Shown here: positions 15,171-21,458 of the stretch, piece by piece
Layout of the letters: the number at the start of each line of letters is the position of its first letter
How positions within the stretch are numbered: the first letter of the stretch is position 1
Assembly (NCBI GenBank): GCA_003134505.1
Contig: PLBK01000025.1
Coordinates: forward strand, 13,180-45,483
Source of the DNA: Actinomycetota bacterium
GTDB taxonomy: Bacteria > Actinomycetota > Thermoleophilia > Gaiellales > Gaiellaceae
Direction: 5' to 3'
Length of the DNA: 32,304 nucleotides
Position numbers and translations under genes: made by a program
The notes under the pieces: model-generated
The model's database searches: none
What the model saw: the letters and a program-made list of their open reading frames with translations, nothing else
Told to the model about the DNA's origin: nothing

Positions 15171-15770
15171 TCATGCGTTCACCGCGGAGCGGACGAGCCC
15201 GAGCTCCTCGAGCTTGGCGACGACGAGCTGCGCGCTCTCCTCCGGCTCGTGCGCCTCCGTGTCGAGGACGAGCTCCGGGTCGATGGGCGGCTCGTACGGG
15301 TCGTCGACGCCGGTGAAGCCCTTGATCTCGCCGCGGAACGCCTTCTCGTACAGGCCCTTCACGTCGCGGCGGGCACATTCCTCGACCGAAGCGGCGATGT
15401 ACACCTCGACGAACGCACCCCACTCCTCGACCATCGCGCGCGCCTTCTGCCGCGTCTCCTCGTACGGCGAGATCGCGGCGGCGATCACTGCGCCGCCCTG
15501 CCGCGTCAGCCGGGAGGCGACCCATCCGATCCGCTCGATGTTCGTATCGCGGTCCTCCTTCGAGAAGCCGAGGCCCTTCGAGAGGCGCGTGCGGACGGTG
15601 TCGCCGTCCAGATACTCGACGACGAGGCCGCGGCGGTCGAGCTCGGGCCCGACGAGGTGCGCGATCGTCGTCTTGCCGGCGCCGGAGAGGCCGGTGAACC
15701 AGAGCGTGAAGCCGCCCTCGCGGCGCCGCTCCGATTCCGGGTGCTCGTGCGCGTAGATGTGCTCGGTCAT
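15171..15770 (-). CDS. cysC: Adenylylsulfate kinase (APS kinase)
   Basis: This 199-residue kinase phosphorylates APS to PAPS. The P-loop G-L-S-G-A-G-K-T-T is at residues 27-35. The family signatures D-G-D-T-V-R-T-R-L, G-L-G-F-S-K-E-D-R-D-T-N-I-E-R-I-G and I-S-P-Y follow, then the lid segment K-G-L-Y-E-K-A and G-V-D-D-P-Y-E-P-P. All match functional CysC. The ATG overlaps the cysH stop as ATGA, so translation is coupled; this fixes the start although the open frame extends further upstream. Because the adjacent CysH looks like an APS reductase rather than a PAPS reductase, the PAPS made here is not obviously needed for reduction. It could feed a sulfotransferase or provide an APS drain. No sulfotransferase is seen in the window. 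Confidence 0.94.
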   Translation of the reverse strand: MTEHIYAHEHPESERRREGGFTLWFTGLSGAGKTTIAHLVGPELDRRGLVVEYLDGDTVRTRLSKGLGFSKEDRDTNIERIGWVASRLTRQGGAVIAAAISPYEETRQKARAMVEEWGAFVEVYIAASVEECARRDVKGLYEKAFRGEIKGFTGVDDPYEPPIDPELVLDTEAHEPEESAQLVVAKLEELGLVRSAVNA

Positions 15771-16456
15771 TCGTTCCTTTCGATGTGGATGCCACACTCG
15801 AGCTTGTCGGAGCCCGCCCAGCGGCCGGCTCGCTCTTCCTCGTTCGGCGCGACCGGCCGGGTGCAGGGAATGCACCCGATCGAGCGGTAGCCGACGTCGT
15901 GCAGCGGGTTGTAGGGGATCTCGTTGACGTTGATGTAGGCCCAGACGCGCTTCTCGTCCCAGTCGGCGAGCGGGTGCAGCTTCCAGACGCCGTAGCTCTC
16001 CGACCACTCGAGCTTGGGCGTGTCCACGCGGCTCGGCGACTGGTCGCGGCGGATGCCCGAGATCCAGGCGCCGTAGGGCTCGAGCGCCTTCAGGAGCGGC
16101 TCGACCTTGCGGATGTGGCAGCAGCGGTCGGGGTCGCGCTCCCACAGGTTCGGCCCCTCGTCGCGGTGCTGCTCGGCGACGGTTGCGATCCGCGGGCGGA
16201 GCAGGTTGAGGCCGTAGCGCTCGACCAGCCGGTCCCGGGTCTCGTAGCTCTCGCGGAAGAACAGGTGCGTGTCGAGCTCGATCACGTCGATGCCGAGGCC
16301 GAGCTCGGAGACCATGTGCACGAGCACGGACGACTGCTTCTGCCACGAGCAGGTCAGGCAGAGCTTCTCCCCGAACTCGCCGGCGGCCCAGCGGATCACA
16401 TCCTCCGCGGACATGGCCTCGAGGTCAGGCTGCAGGCTCAGGCTCGGCGTCGCCAA
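15767..16456 (-). CDS. cysH: Assimilatory APS reductase (CysH family, Fe-S type)
   Basis: The 229-residue protein reduces activated sulfate to sulfite using thioredoxin-like donors. It has C-C at residues 112-113 and C-I-P-C at 195-198, the four-cysteine [4Fe-4S] signature of APS reductases. The catalytic Cys221 lies in L-E-C-G-I-H. Enzymes that use PAPS usually lack the four cluster cysteines, so APS is the predicted substrate. Substrate-binding segments S-G-I-R-R-D-Q-S and H-P-L-A-D-W are present. The start is taken as TTG at 16456, because a full AAGGAGGT lies five bases upstream inside comA; ATG at 16414 is a poorer alternative. With the TTG start the gene overlaps comA by 32 bases. It overlaps cysC by ATGA. 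Confidence 0.92.
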   Translation of the reverse strand: MATPSLSLQPDLEAMSAEDVIRWAAGEFGEKLCLTCSWQKQSSVLVHMVSELGLGIDVIELDTHLFFRESYETRDRLVERYGLNLLRPRIATVAEQHRDEGPNLWERDPDRCCHIRKVEPLLKALEPYGAWISGIRRDQSPSRVDTPKLEWSESYGVWKLHPLADWDEKRVWAYINVNEIPYNPLHDVGYRSIGCIPCTRPVAPNEEERAGRWAGSDKLECGIHIERNE

Positions 16457-17192
16457 GCAGAACCTCCTTCAACGTGTCGCCGCGCAGGCCGAGCCTGAGC
16501 GTCTCGAGCGGGATGACCTCGTCGGGCGGGATGTTGCCGAGGTTGACCGCGGGGCCGAAGTGCTTGACGAACCAGGCCTGCGAGCTCTTCGTCGGCGCCT
16601 CCCAGATCAGGTCGTGGACGTCGATCGAGTGCGCGATCTCGTCGACGAGCCCGGTGCGCATCTCGCCGGAGGGCCGGAAGATCCCGGCGGTGCCGCTCTC
16701 GCGCGACTCCGTGATCACCTTCCAGGCGCCGGCCGCGAGCTCCTCCGTGATCCATTCGACCCACTCGTAGGGCGCGAAGACGACCTCCGAGTCCTTCGAG
16801 CCGACCTCGGAGAGCACGGTGAAGTCGCGTGCGAAGTCCGCGATCAGCTCCAACTTCCGCTCGCGCGGGATCTCGACGGTGCCGTCGGAGATCTCGACGT
16901 GGCGGATCCCGAGGGAGCCGAGCCAGCGCTTGTAGTCGTCGAGCCGGTCGCGCGCGTACACGACCTCGAAGAACGTCCCGCCGATCACGACCGGCTTGCC
17001 GCGGAGCACGTCGAGCTTGCGGCGCAGGTTGCCGGTCACCCAGGCGGTGCCCCAGCCGAGCTTGACGATGTCGATGTACTCGCCGCTCGTCTCGAGGACG
17101 TCCTCCCACGCGCGCGGGCCGAGGCCCTTGTCGAGCACGTGGGTCAGGCCGCCGTCGCGCTTGATGCCGAGATCGAGGTCAAAGTCGCTCAA
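16425..17192 (-). CDS. comA: Phosphosulfolactate synthase
   Basis: This 255-residue protein has the length and motifs of the ComA family, TIM-barrel enzymes that add sulfite to phosphoenolpyruvate to give phosphosulfolactate. That is the first step to coenzyme M in methanogens and to sulfolactate in some bacteria. Motifs in order are I-V-K-L-G-W-G-T, P-V-V-I-G-G-T-F-F-E, H-V-E-I-S-D-G-T, L-S-E-V-G-S-K-D, I-T-E-S-R-E-S-G and F-G-P-A-V-N-L-G-N-I. These include the acidic and basic residues thought to bind magnesium and PEP. The TTG start at 17192 is preceded by GGAGGGG at good spacing and overlaps the fumarase beta gene by 14 bases. Its position directly before cysH suggests that the sulfite made by CysH is its substrate. 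No comB phosphatase or comC dehydrogenase is in the window. Confidence 0.9.
   Translation of the reverse strand: MSDFDLDLGIKRDGGLTHVLDKGLGPRAWEDVLETSGEYIDIVKLGWGTAWVTGNLRRKLDVLRGKPVVIGGTFFEVVYARDRLDDYKRWLGSLGIRHVEISDGTVEIPRERKLELIADFARDFTVLSEVGSKDSEVVFAPYEWVEWITEELAAGAWKVITESRESGTAGIFRPSGEMRTGLVDEIAHSIDVHDLIWEAPTKSSQAWFVKHFGPAVNLGNIPPDEVIPLETLRLGLRGDTLKEVLLGDAEPEPAA
16462..16469 (-). promoter_or_regulatory. Full-consensus Shine-Dalgarno for cysH inside comA
   Basis: On the minus strand the sequence AAGGAGGT is complementary to the 16S rRNA tail and ends five bases before the TTG at 16456. It is embedded in the comA codons for K-E-V-L-L. It decides the cysH start and suggests strong internal initiation. 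Confidence 0.8.
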
Positions 17193-17778
17193 GGATCCCC
17201 TCCAGTCGCCGGTTGGCCTCCGCCTGGACGTCGTGGTAGAGCGAGTTGCCGTGCGCGTCGATGCCCACCGTCAGAGGGCCGAAGTCCTTGACGCGGAACT
17301 TCCACAGGCACTCGGGCATCAGCTCCTCCCAGGCGACCTCCTCGATCTCCTCGATCTGGGTCGTCTCGAGCGCCGCCGCCCCGCCGACGATGGCGAAGTA
17401 GACCATGCCCAGGCGGCGCATCGGCTCGATCGCCTCGTCCGGGAAGCCGCCCTTGCCGCAGATCGCGCGCACGCCGTAGCGCTCGCCGAGCGGCTCGGTG
17501 AACCGCACCATGCGCGCCGAGGTGGTCGTGCCGATGCAGACCTTCTCGTAGCGGCCTCTGCCCTCGGCATCGGTGCCAAGCTTGCGCACGCCGGGCGCGG
17601 TGTGCAGCAGGAAGGCGCCGCGCAGGTCCATCGGCGGCTCCACGCCCTGGTCGAAGATGCGGATCTGCGTCCGGTCGCGGATGCCGATGACGTGCCCGTC
17701 GACGGTCACCTCGTCGCCCGCACGCAGCTCGCGGATCGCCTCCTCGGTGGTCGGAAACGTCAGTCTGTGCACGGCCAC
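17179..17778 (-). CDS. Class I fumarase/tartrate dehydratase, beta subunit
   Basis: The 199-residue protein matches the C-terminal (beta) half of Fe-S class I hydro-lyases. It has the segment G-D-E-V-T-V-D-G-H-V-I-G-I-R-D-R-T near the start, the conserved I-G-T-T-T-S-A-R-M at about 90-98, I-C-G-K-G-G-F at about 115-121, and D-F-G-P-L-T-V-G-I-D-A-H-G near the end. In the family, the beta subunit supplies substrate-binding residues to the alpha subunit's [4Fe-4S] cluster, and together they add or remove water across a fumarate-like double bond. The GTG start is two bases after the alpha stop, and the 3' end overlaps comA by 14 bases. It may be an ordinary fumarase, but the operon context allows a sulfonated substrate (see findings). 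Confidence 0.9.
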   Translation of the reverse strand: MAVHRLTFPTTEEAIRELRAGDEVTVDGHVIGIRDRTQIRIFDQGVEPPMDLRGAFLLHTAPGVRKLGTDAEGRGRYEKVCIGTTTSARMVRFTEPLGERYGVRAICGKGGFPDEAIEPMRRLGMVYFAIVGGAAALETTQIEEIEEVAWEELMPECLWKFRVKDFGPLTVGIDAHGNSLYHDVQAEANRRLEGILERL

Positions 17779-17780
17779 GC

Positions 17781-18680
17781 CTAGGCCTCCCGGTCATAGT
17801 CGACGTCGCCGTTCGAGCCGATGTGCGCCGAGGCGCGGCGCGCGGCCCAGCACTGGTAGTTGACGGCGACGGGGTTCAGGGTCATGTGCGTGTCCGCGTG
17901 CTCGATGTGGCAGTTGAGGACGGTGACGTCGCCGCCGAGCCCCATCGGGCCGATCCCGGTCTCATTCAGCAGTTGGAAGAGCTCCTCCTCGAGCTTCGCG
18001 ACGTGCGGATCGGCGTTGCGCGTGCCGATAGGCCTTGCGATTGCCTCCTTGGCCAGGTACATGGCGTAGTCGGCCGAGCCGCCGATCCCGACGCCGACGA
18101 TCCCGGGCGGGCACGGCTTGCCGCCGGCGCCGACGATCGACTCGAGCACGAACTGCTTGATGCCCTTCACCCCGTCGGCGGGGACGCACATCTTCAGGAA
18201 GCTCATGTTCTCCGAGCCGGAGCCCTTGGGCACGCACTTGACGTCGAGGCCGTCCCAGTCGGGGATGAACTCCCAGTGGACGATCGGCAGCCGGTAGCCC
18301 GTGTTCGGCCCGGTGTTCTCGCGGGTGAGCGTGTGCACCGAGTTCGAGCGCAGCGGGTGCTCGATCGTCGCGCGCTCGGTGCCGGCCTTCAGCGCCTGGT
18401 AGATACGCACCGGGTGGAGCGGGAACCGCTCGCCGACGCGGCACGTGTAGACCGCGATCCCCGTGTCCTGGCAGACGAGGTTGCCTCCGTCGTCGGCGAC
18501 CTGCACGTTCTTCAGGATCGTGTTGAGGACGCGCTGCCCCGGGATGCTCGTCTCCCGCGCCGCGGCGTCTGCGAGCGCGTCCCGGAGGTCCTGCGGAATG
18601 TCCTTGAGCGCCCAGACGTAGAGGTACGCGGCCGCGTCCTCGACGACGCCGTAGAGATCGGTGTCGACCGCCGTGGTCAT
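17781..18680 (-). CDS. Class I fumarase/tartrate dehydratase, alpha subunit
   Basis: From the ATG at 18680 the protein has 299 residues, the normal length for the alpha subunit of two-subunit Fe-S hydro-lyases. The three cluster cysteines are in place: C-Q-D-T-G (Cys70), G-K-P-C-P-P-G-I-V-G-V-G-I-G-G, and V-N-Y-Q-C-W-A-A-R-R-A near the C-terminus. H-P-L-R-S-N-S-V and the R-E-N-T-G-P-N-T substrate segments are also present. The start codon overlaps the stop of the flavoprotein gene as ATGA, which rules out the 18-residue upstream extension. Malate/fumarate or tartrate interconversion is the known chemistry; the exact substrate cannot be read here. Its place between a fumarate-reductase-like flavoprotein and comA is unusual for a housekeeping fumarase. 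Confidence 0.92.
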   Translation of the reverse strand: MTTAVDTDLYGVVEDAAAYLYVWALKDIPQDLRDALADAAARETSIPGQRVLNTILKNVQVADDGGNLVCQDTGIAVYTCRVGERFPLHPVRIYQALKAGTERATIEHPLRSNSVHTLTRENTGPNTGYRLPIVHWEFIPDWDGLDVKCVPKGSGSENMSFLKMCVPADGVKGIKQFVLESIVGAGGKPCPPGIVGVGIGGSADYAMYLAKEAIARPIGTRNADPHVAKLEEELFQLLNETGIGPMGLGGDVTVLNCHIEHADTHMTLNPVAVNYQCWAARRASAHIGSNGDVDYDREA

Positions 18681-19870
18681 GCCCTTGCCCCCGCCGCCGC
18701 GGCACGGCCCGCACGACGGCCGAACACGCAGCACTCGAGCAGCGAGTTCCCCATCATCCGGTTCCGGCCGTGCGTTCCGCCCGCGATCTCGCCGCAGGCG
18801 TAGAGGCCCTCGACCGTCGACTCGGCGTCGGTGTCGATCACGAGCCCTCCGTTCTGGTAGTGCAGCACCGGGTAGGTGAGAATCGGCTCGCCGAGCGGGT
18901 CGACGCCGGCGGCCCGGTAGCGACGGAGCATGTAGGGAAGCGAGATCTCGGCGTCGGCCGGGGCGATCCGGGTCGTGTCCAGGTAGACCGCAGGCCGCCC
19001 GTCCGGCGTCGTCACGCCCTTCCCTTTCTCGACCTCGTCGAAGATCGCCTGCGAGACCGCGTCGCGCGGCCCCAGCGAGTCGGTGAACTCCTCGCCGTCG
19101 GCGTTCACGAGCACGGCGCCGTACGCCCGCGTCGTCTCGGGGATCGAGTAGCCCTGGGTGTTCGGGGGCCAGGCGCCGCCGTTCGGGTGGTACTGGAGCG
19201 CGTCGAGGTCACGCCCTTCGGCGCCCAGATCGAGTGCGATCTGCGTCACCTCTCCGGTCGCGCCGGGGTGGTTCGTCGACAGCTCGCCGCGCTCCTCGGC
19301 CTCCCGGTAGCACCGGCCGCCGGCCGCGAGGACGACCGTGGCCGCCTCGAGCGTCTCATCGCCGCAGCGTGCGCGCCAGCCGCTCCCGGTCTGGTCCAGC
19401 CCGAGCAAGGGTGACTTCGGAAACGTCTCGACGGTCGCCGCCTCGACGGCGTCACGAAGCGCGGTCGTGATCGCATGCCCAGTCCGGTCGCCGACCTGCA
19501 GCAGCCGCTTGCGGGAGGCGCCGCCGCAGCGCGCGAGCCGGTAGCCGCCATTGGAGCGCGTGAACTCGACGCCAAGCTCCTCGAGCCAGTGGATCGCGTC
19601 CGGCGCCTCGCCGGTCAGCACCTCGACGAGGCGGCGGTCGGCCGTCTCGTGGGAGGAGCGCCAGACGTCCTCGGCGTGCAGCTCGGGCGAGTCGTCGTCC
19701 GCGAACGCGGCCTGGATCCCGCCCTGCGCCTTCGCCGAGTTGCAGGACTGGAGCGTTCCCTTCGTCACGATCGCGACGCTCGCGCCGGCGCGGTCCGCGG
19801 ACAGCGCGGCTGCGAGCCCGGAGGCGCCGCTGCCGACCACGAGCACGTCGAATGACGACCGTCCGGACAC
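18677..19870 (-). CDS. Short SdhA/FrdA/NadB-like FAD oxidoreductase
   Basis: This 397-residue flavoprotein has the FAD-binding V-G-S-G-A-S-G-L-A-A-A near residue 12 and N-S-A-K-A-Q-G-G-I, the His/Ser-type FAD-contact signature of succinate dehydrogenase, fumarate reductase and L-aspartate oxidase. Dicarboxylate-binding positions appear conserved: His in Q-Y-H-P-N-G, Arg in I-P-E-T-T-R-A-Y-G-A, His in L-H-Y-Q-N-G-G and Arg in H-G-R-N-R-M-M-G-N-S-L-L-E. The usual H-P-T is H-P-N here. The protein ends soon after the FAD domain and lacks the C-terminal helical domain, so it is well below the length usual for SdhA or NadB. No iron-sulfur subunit or membrane anchor is adjacent. GTG 19870 follows TACAAT by eight bases. 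It is the first gene of the sulfur operon. L-aspartate oxidase is an alternative, but nadA and nadC are absent. Confidence 0.82.
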   Translation of the reverse strand: MSGRSSFDVLVVGSGASGLAAALSADRAGASVAIVTKGTLQSCNSAKAQGGIQAAFADDDSPELHAEDVWRSSHETADRRLVEVLTGEAPDAIHWLEELGVEFTRSNGGYRLARCGGASRKRLLQVGDRTGHAITTALRDAVEAATVETFPKSPLLGLDQTGSGWRARCGDETLEAATVVLAAGGRCYREAEERGELSTNHPGATGEVTQIALDLGAEGRDLDALQYHPNGGAWPPNTQGYSIPETTRAYGAVLVNADGEEFTDSLGPRDAVSQAIFDEVEKGKGVTTPDGRPAVYLDTTRIAPADAEISLPYMLRRYRAAGVDPLGEPILTYPVLHYQNGGLVIDTDAESTVEGLYACGEIAGGTHGRNRMMGNSLLECCVFGRRAGRAAAAGARA

Positions 19871-19878
19871 GAAGATCG

Positions 19879-19904
19879 ATTGTACCGGCTAATCCCTGGG
19901 ATTA
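19879..19904 (-). promoter_or_regulatory. Predicted promoter and palindromic operator of the sulfur operon
   Basis: On the minus strand TACAAT (19884-19879) is eight bases before the GTG start, and no Shine-Dalgarno sequence is present. Five bases upstream of it is a perfect 15-base palindrome, TAATCCCTGGGATTA on the plus strand (19890-19904, seven-base arms, one central base). It covers the -18 to -35 region and includes the uppP stop codon. No good -35 is visible. A repressor, or an activator replacing the -35, is plausible. Confidence 0.55.
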
Positions 19905-20774
19905 TGAAACGAAATACAACAAGCAGCCCAGACCGGCCAGGAAGCAGTAGAGGGCGAAGGGCGTCAAGCGGTTGGTCTCGAAGAAGCGCATCAGGAAGCG
20001 GACGGCCAGGTAGGCGGTCGCGGCGGAGCAGAGCGCGGCGACGAGCGCCTGCCAGCGAACGCCGTCGCCGGTGTGGCCGAACAGGTCCGGGAGCTTCAGG
20101 ATCGCGGCGGCGCCGATGATCGGCGTCGCGAGCAGGAACGCGAACCGGGCCGCGTCCTCGTTCGAGAGGCCGGCCAGCAGCCCGCCGCCCATCGACGCCC
20201 CGGAGCGCGAGAAGCCGGGAATGAGAGCCACGGCCTGCGCGGTCCCGACCCCGATCGCTTCCTTCCAGCCCACCCGCTTGACGATCCGCACGTCCGGGTC
20301 CCCCTCCTCGTGCACCGGCGCCCGGCGCCGCAGAAGCTCGGCTCCGTAGAGCATGACCCCGTTCAGGATCAGGAACACCGAGGCCGAGCGCGGCGAGGCG
20401 AACACGCTGCGCAGCTTGTGCTCGAGCGCCAGCCCGAGGATGCCGGCGGGAATCGTCCCCACGATCAGAAGCCAGGCGAGCCTGGCGTCGGTGTCGTCGG
20501 GTGCGATCTCGCGATCCCGCAGGCTGCGGCCGAGCCCCTTGACGATCCGCACCCAGTCGGCCCGGAAGAAGCCGAGCAGGACGAGCGCCGTCGCGAGGTG
20601 GGTCGCGACCAGGAAGCTGAGGAAGTACGGGTCGTTCTGGTGGATGTTCCAGCCGAGCAGCCGCGGCAGGATCACCGAGTGCCCGAGGCTCGAGACCGGG
20701 AACAGCTCCGAGACGCCCTGGAGAAGCCCGAGGACGATCGCCTGCGGGTACGAGATCAGCGATCCGAGGATCAC
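19902..20774 (-). CDS. uppP: Undecaprenyl-diphosphatase (UppP/BacA)
   Basis: The 290-residue protein is an integral membrane phosphatase that recycles undecaprenyl diphosphate for cell wall and surface polysaccharide synthesis. Motif one is L-L-Q-G-V-S-E-L-F-P-V-S-S-L-G-H (about residues 17-32). The first Glu of the E. coli-type E-G-x-T-E motif is Gln, which I believe also occurs in other actinobacterial UppP proteins. Motif two is P-G-F-S-R-S-G-A-S, with the catalytic Arg present. About eight hydrophobic helices are seen. The start is the GTG at 20774, which overlaps the upstream small gene's stop as GTGA; the longer open frame upstream is not needed. The stop codon lies inside the palindromic operator of the following sulfur operon. 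Confidence 0.93.
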   Translation of the reverse strand: MILGSLISYPQAIVLGLLQGVSELFPVSSLGHSVILPRLLGWNIHQNDPYFLSFLVATHLATALVLLGFFRADWVRIVKGLGRSLRDREIAPDDTDARLAWLLIVGTIPAGILGLALEHKLRSVFASPRSASVFLILNGVMLYGAELLRRRAPVHEEGDPDVRIVKRVGWKEAIGVGTAQAVALIPGFSRSGASMGGGLLAGLSNEDAARFAFLLATPIIGAAAILKLPDLFGHTGDGVRWQALVAALCSAATAYLAVRFLMRFFETNRLTPFALYCFLAGLGCLLYFVS

Positions 20775-21007
20775 TTGCGAGCGGGCTTCGCGCCGCCGGT
20801 CTGGAACCAGCCGAAGGCGAGCACCGCCAGCCCGACCAGGAACGCCGCGATCCCGTGCTTCAGGTGGTGGGTCGTCGAATGGGCGTCGTGTCCCGGGAAG
20901 AAGCTCGGAAGCGACTTCGCCGGCTCGACCCAGTAGACGATCGCAATCGCGATCAGCACCACGCCGAGCGCGACGGCAGGAAGGATGAGCGCACGGTTCT
21001 TCTTCAC
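20771..21007 (-). CDS. Small two-helix membrane protein preceding uppP
   Basis: I do not recognise this family. The 78-residue protein starts at GTG 21007, with AGAGGG six bases upstream. It has one hydrophobic helix at about residues 6-25, a short loop with F-F-P-G-H-D-A-H-S-T-T-H-H-L-K-H, and a second helix at about residues 52-68 (G-I-A-A-F-L-V-G-L-A-V-L-A-F-G-W-F). The tail is basic (GGAKPARK). Both termini are probably cytoplasmic, with the His-rich loop outside; five His residues within it could bind metal. The stop overlaps the uppP start as GTGA, so the two are almost certainly co-translated and may act together. TATCGT at about 21033-21038 on the minus strand is a possible -10. Confidence 0.65.
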   Translation of the reverse strand: MKKNRALILPAVALGVVLIAIAIVYWVEPAKSLPSFFPGHDAHSTTHHLKHGIAAFLVGLAVLAFGWFQTGGAKPARK

Positions 21008-21079
21008 AGGAGCCCTCTTTCGCCGAGCGCCCTGACGATACCTGCACGTGCCCGACCCGTCAGAGGGAACCGGCTCAGG

Positions 21080-21109
21080 CGGCACGACGCTCGTGCCGAT
21101 GACGGCACG
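21080..21109 (+). promoter_or_regulatory. Mutually exclusive hairpins before a small membrane protein gene
   Basis: CGTGCCG (21092-21098) can pair perfectly with CGGCACG (21103-21109), which ends directly before the ATG. It can also pair with CGGCACG at 21080-21086. The two pairing partners are exact copies, so only one hairpin can form at a time. The downstream form would bury the start region. A protein-binding site with repeated half-sites is the other explanation. Confidence 0.45.
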
Positions 21110-21442
21110 ATGGACGTCGCACGCCCTCGGTCGGGCGCGGGCCCGTGGCGCGGGCGGATCGGCGCCGCGCTCTCGCTCTCGGCGCTCGGACTGGCGGTCG
21201 CCTCGCTCTTCGGCTCGCACGGACAGGCGTGCCCGACCCCCGAGGGATCCACCTCGCTCGACCTGACGCCTCTGCTCCTGTTCGGCCTCGCCACGCTCGC
21301 GATCGTGGTCGACGTCCGGGCCGTCCGCCGAGGCGGGACAGGTGCCTTTTGGGCCCGGATCGGTCTGGCTGCTGTCAGCGCCGCCGCGCTCGTCGGGATC
21401 TGGGCCAGCGCCGCGGGCTTCTTCCGACCCGGCTGCGGCTAG
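21110..21442 (+). CDS. Small membrane protein, three helices, unknown family
   Basis: I do not recognise this 110-residue protein. It has a basic start (DVARPRSGAGPWRGR) and three hydrophobic stretches, at about residues 18-33, 50-66 and 79-102. The loop between the first two is short and has one Cys (G-Q-A-C-P-T-P), and the protein ends F-F-R-P-G-C-G. The two Cys could pair outside the membrane. The ATG at 21110 is the only reasonable start: the in-frame sequence upstream is Arg/His/Asp-rich and not protein-like, and it is antisense to the divergent small gene. There is no clear ribosome binding site, but alternative hairpins lie directly upstream. It is convergent with the maleylacetate-reductase-like gene, 16 bases away. 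Confidence 0.55.
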   Translation: MDVARPRSGAGPWRGRIGAALSLSALGLAVASLFGSHGQACPTPEGSTSLDLTPLLLFGLATLAIVVDVRAVRRGGTGAFWARIGLAAVSAAALVGIWASAAGFFRPGCG

Positions 21443-21458
21443 CCGGCCGGGCTCCCGT

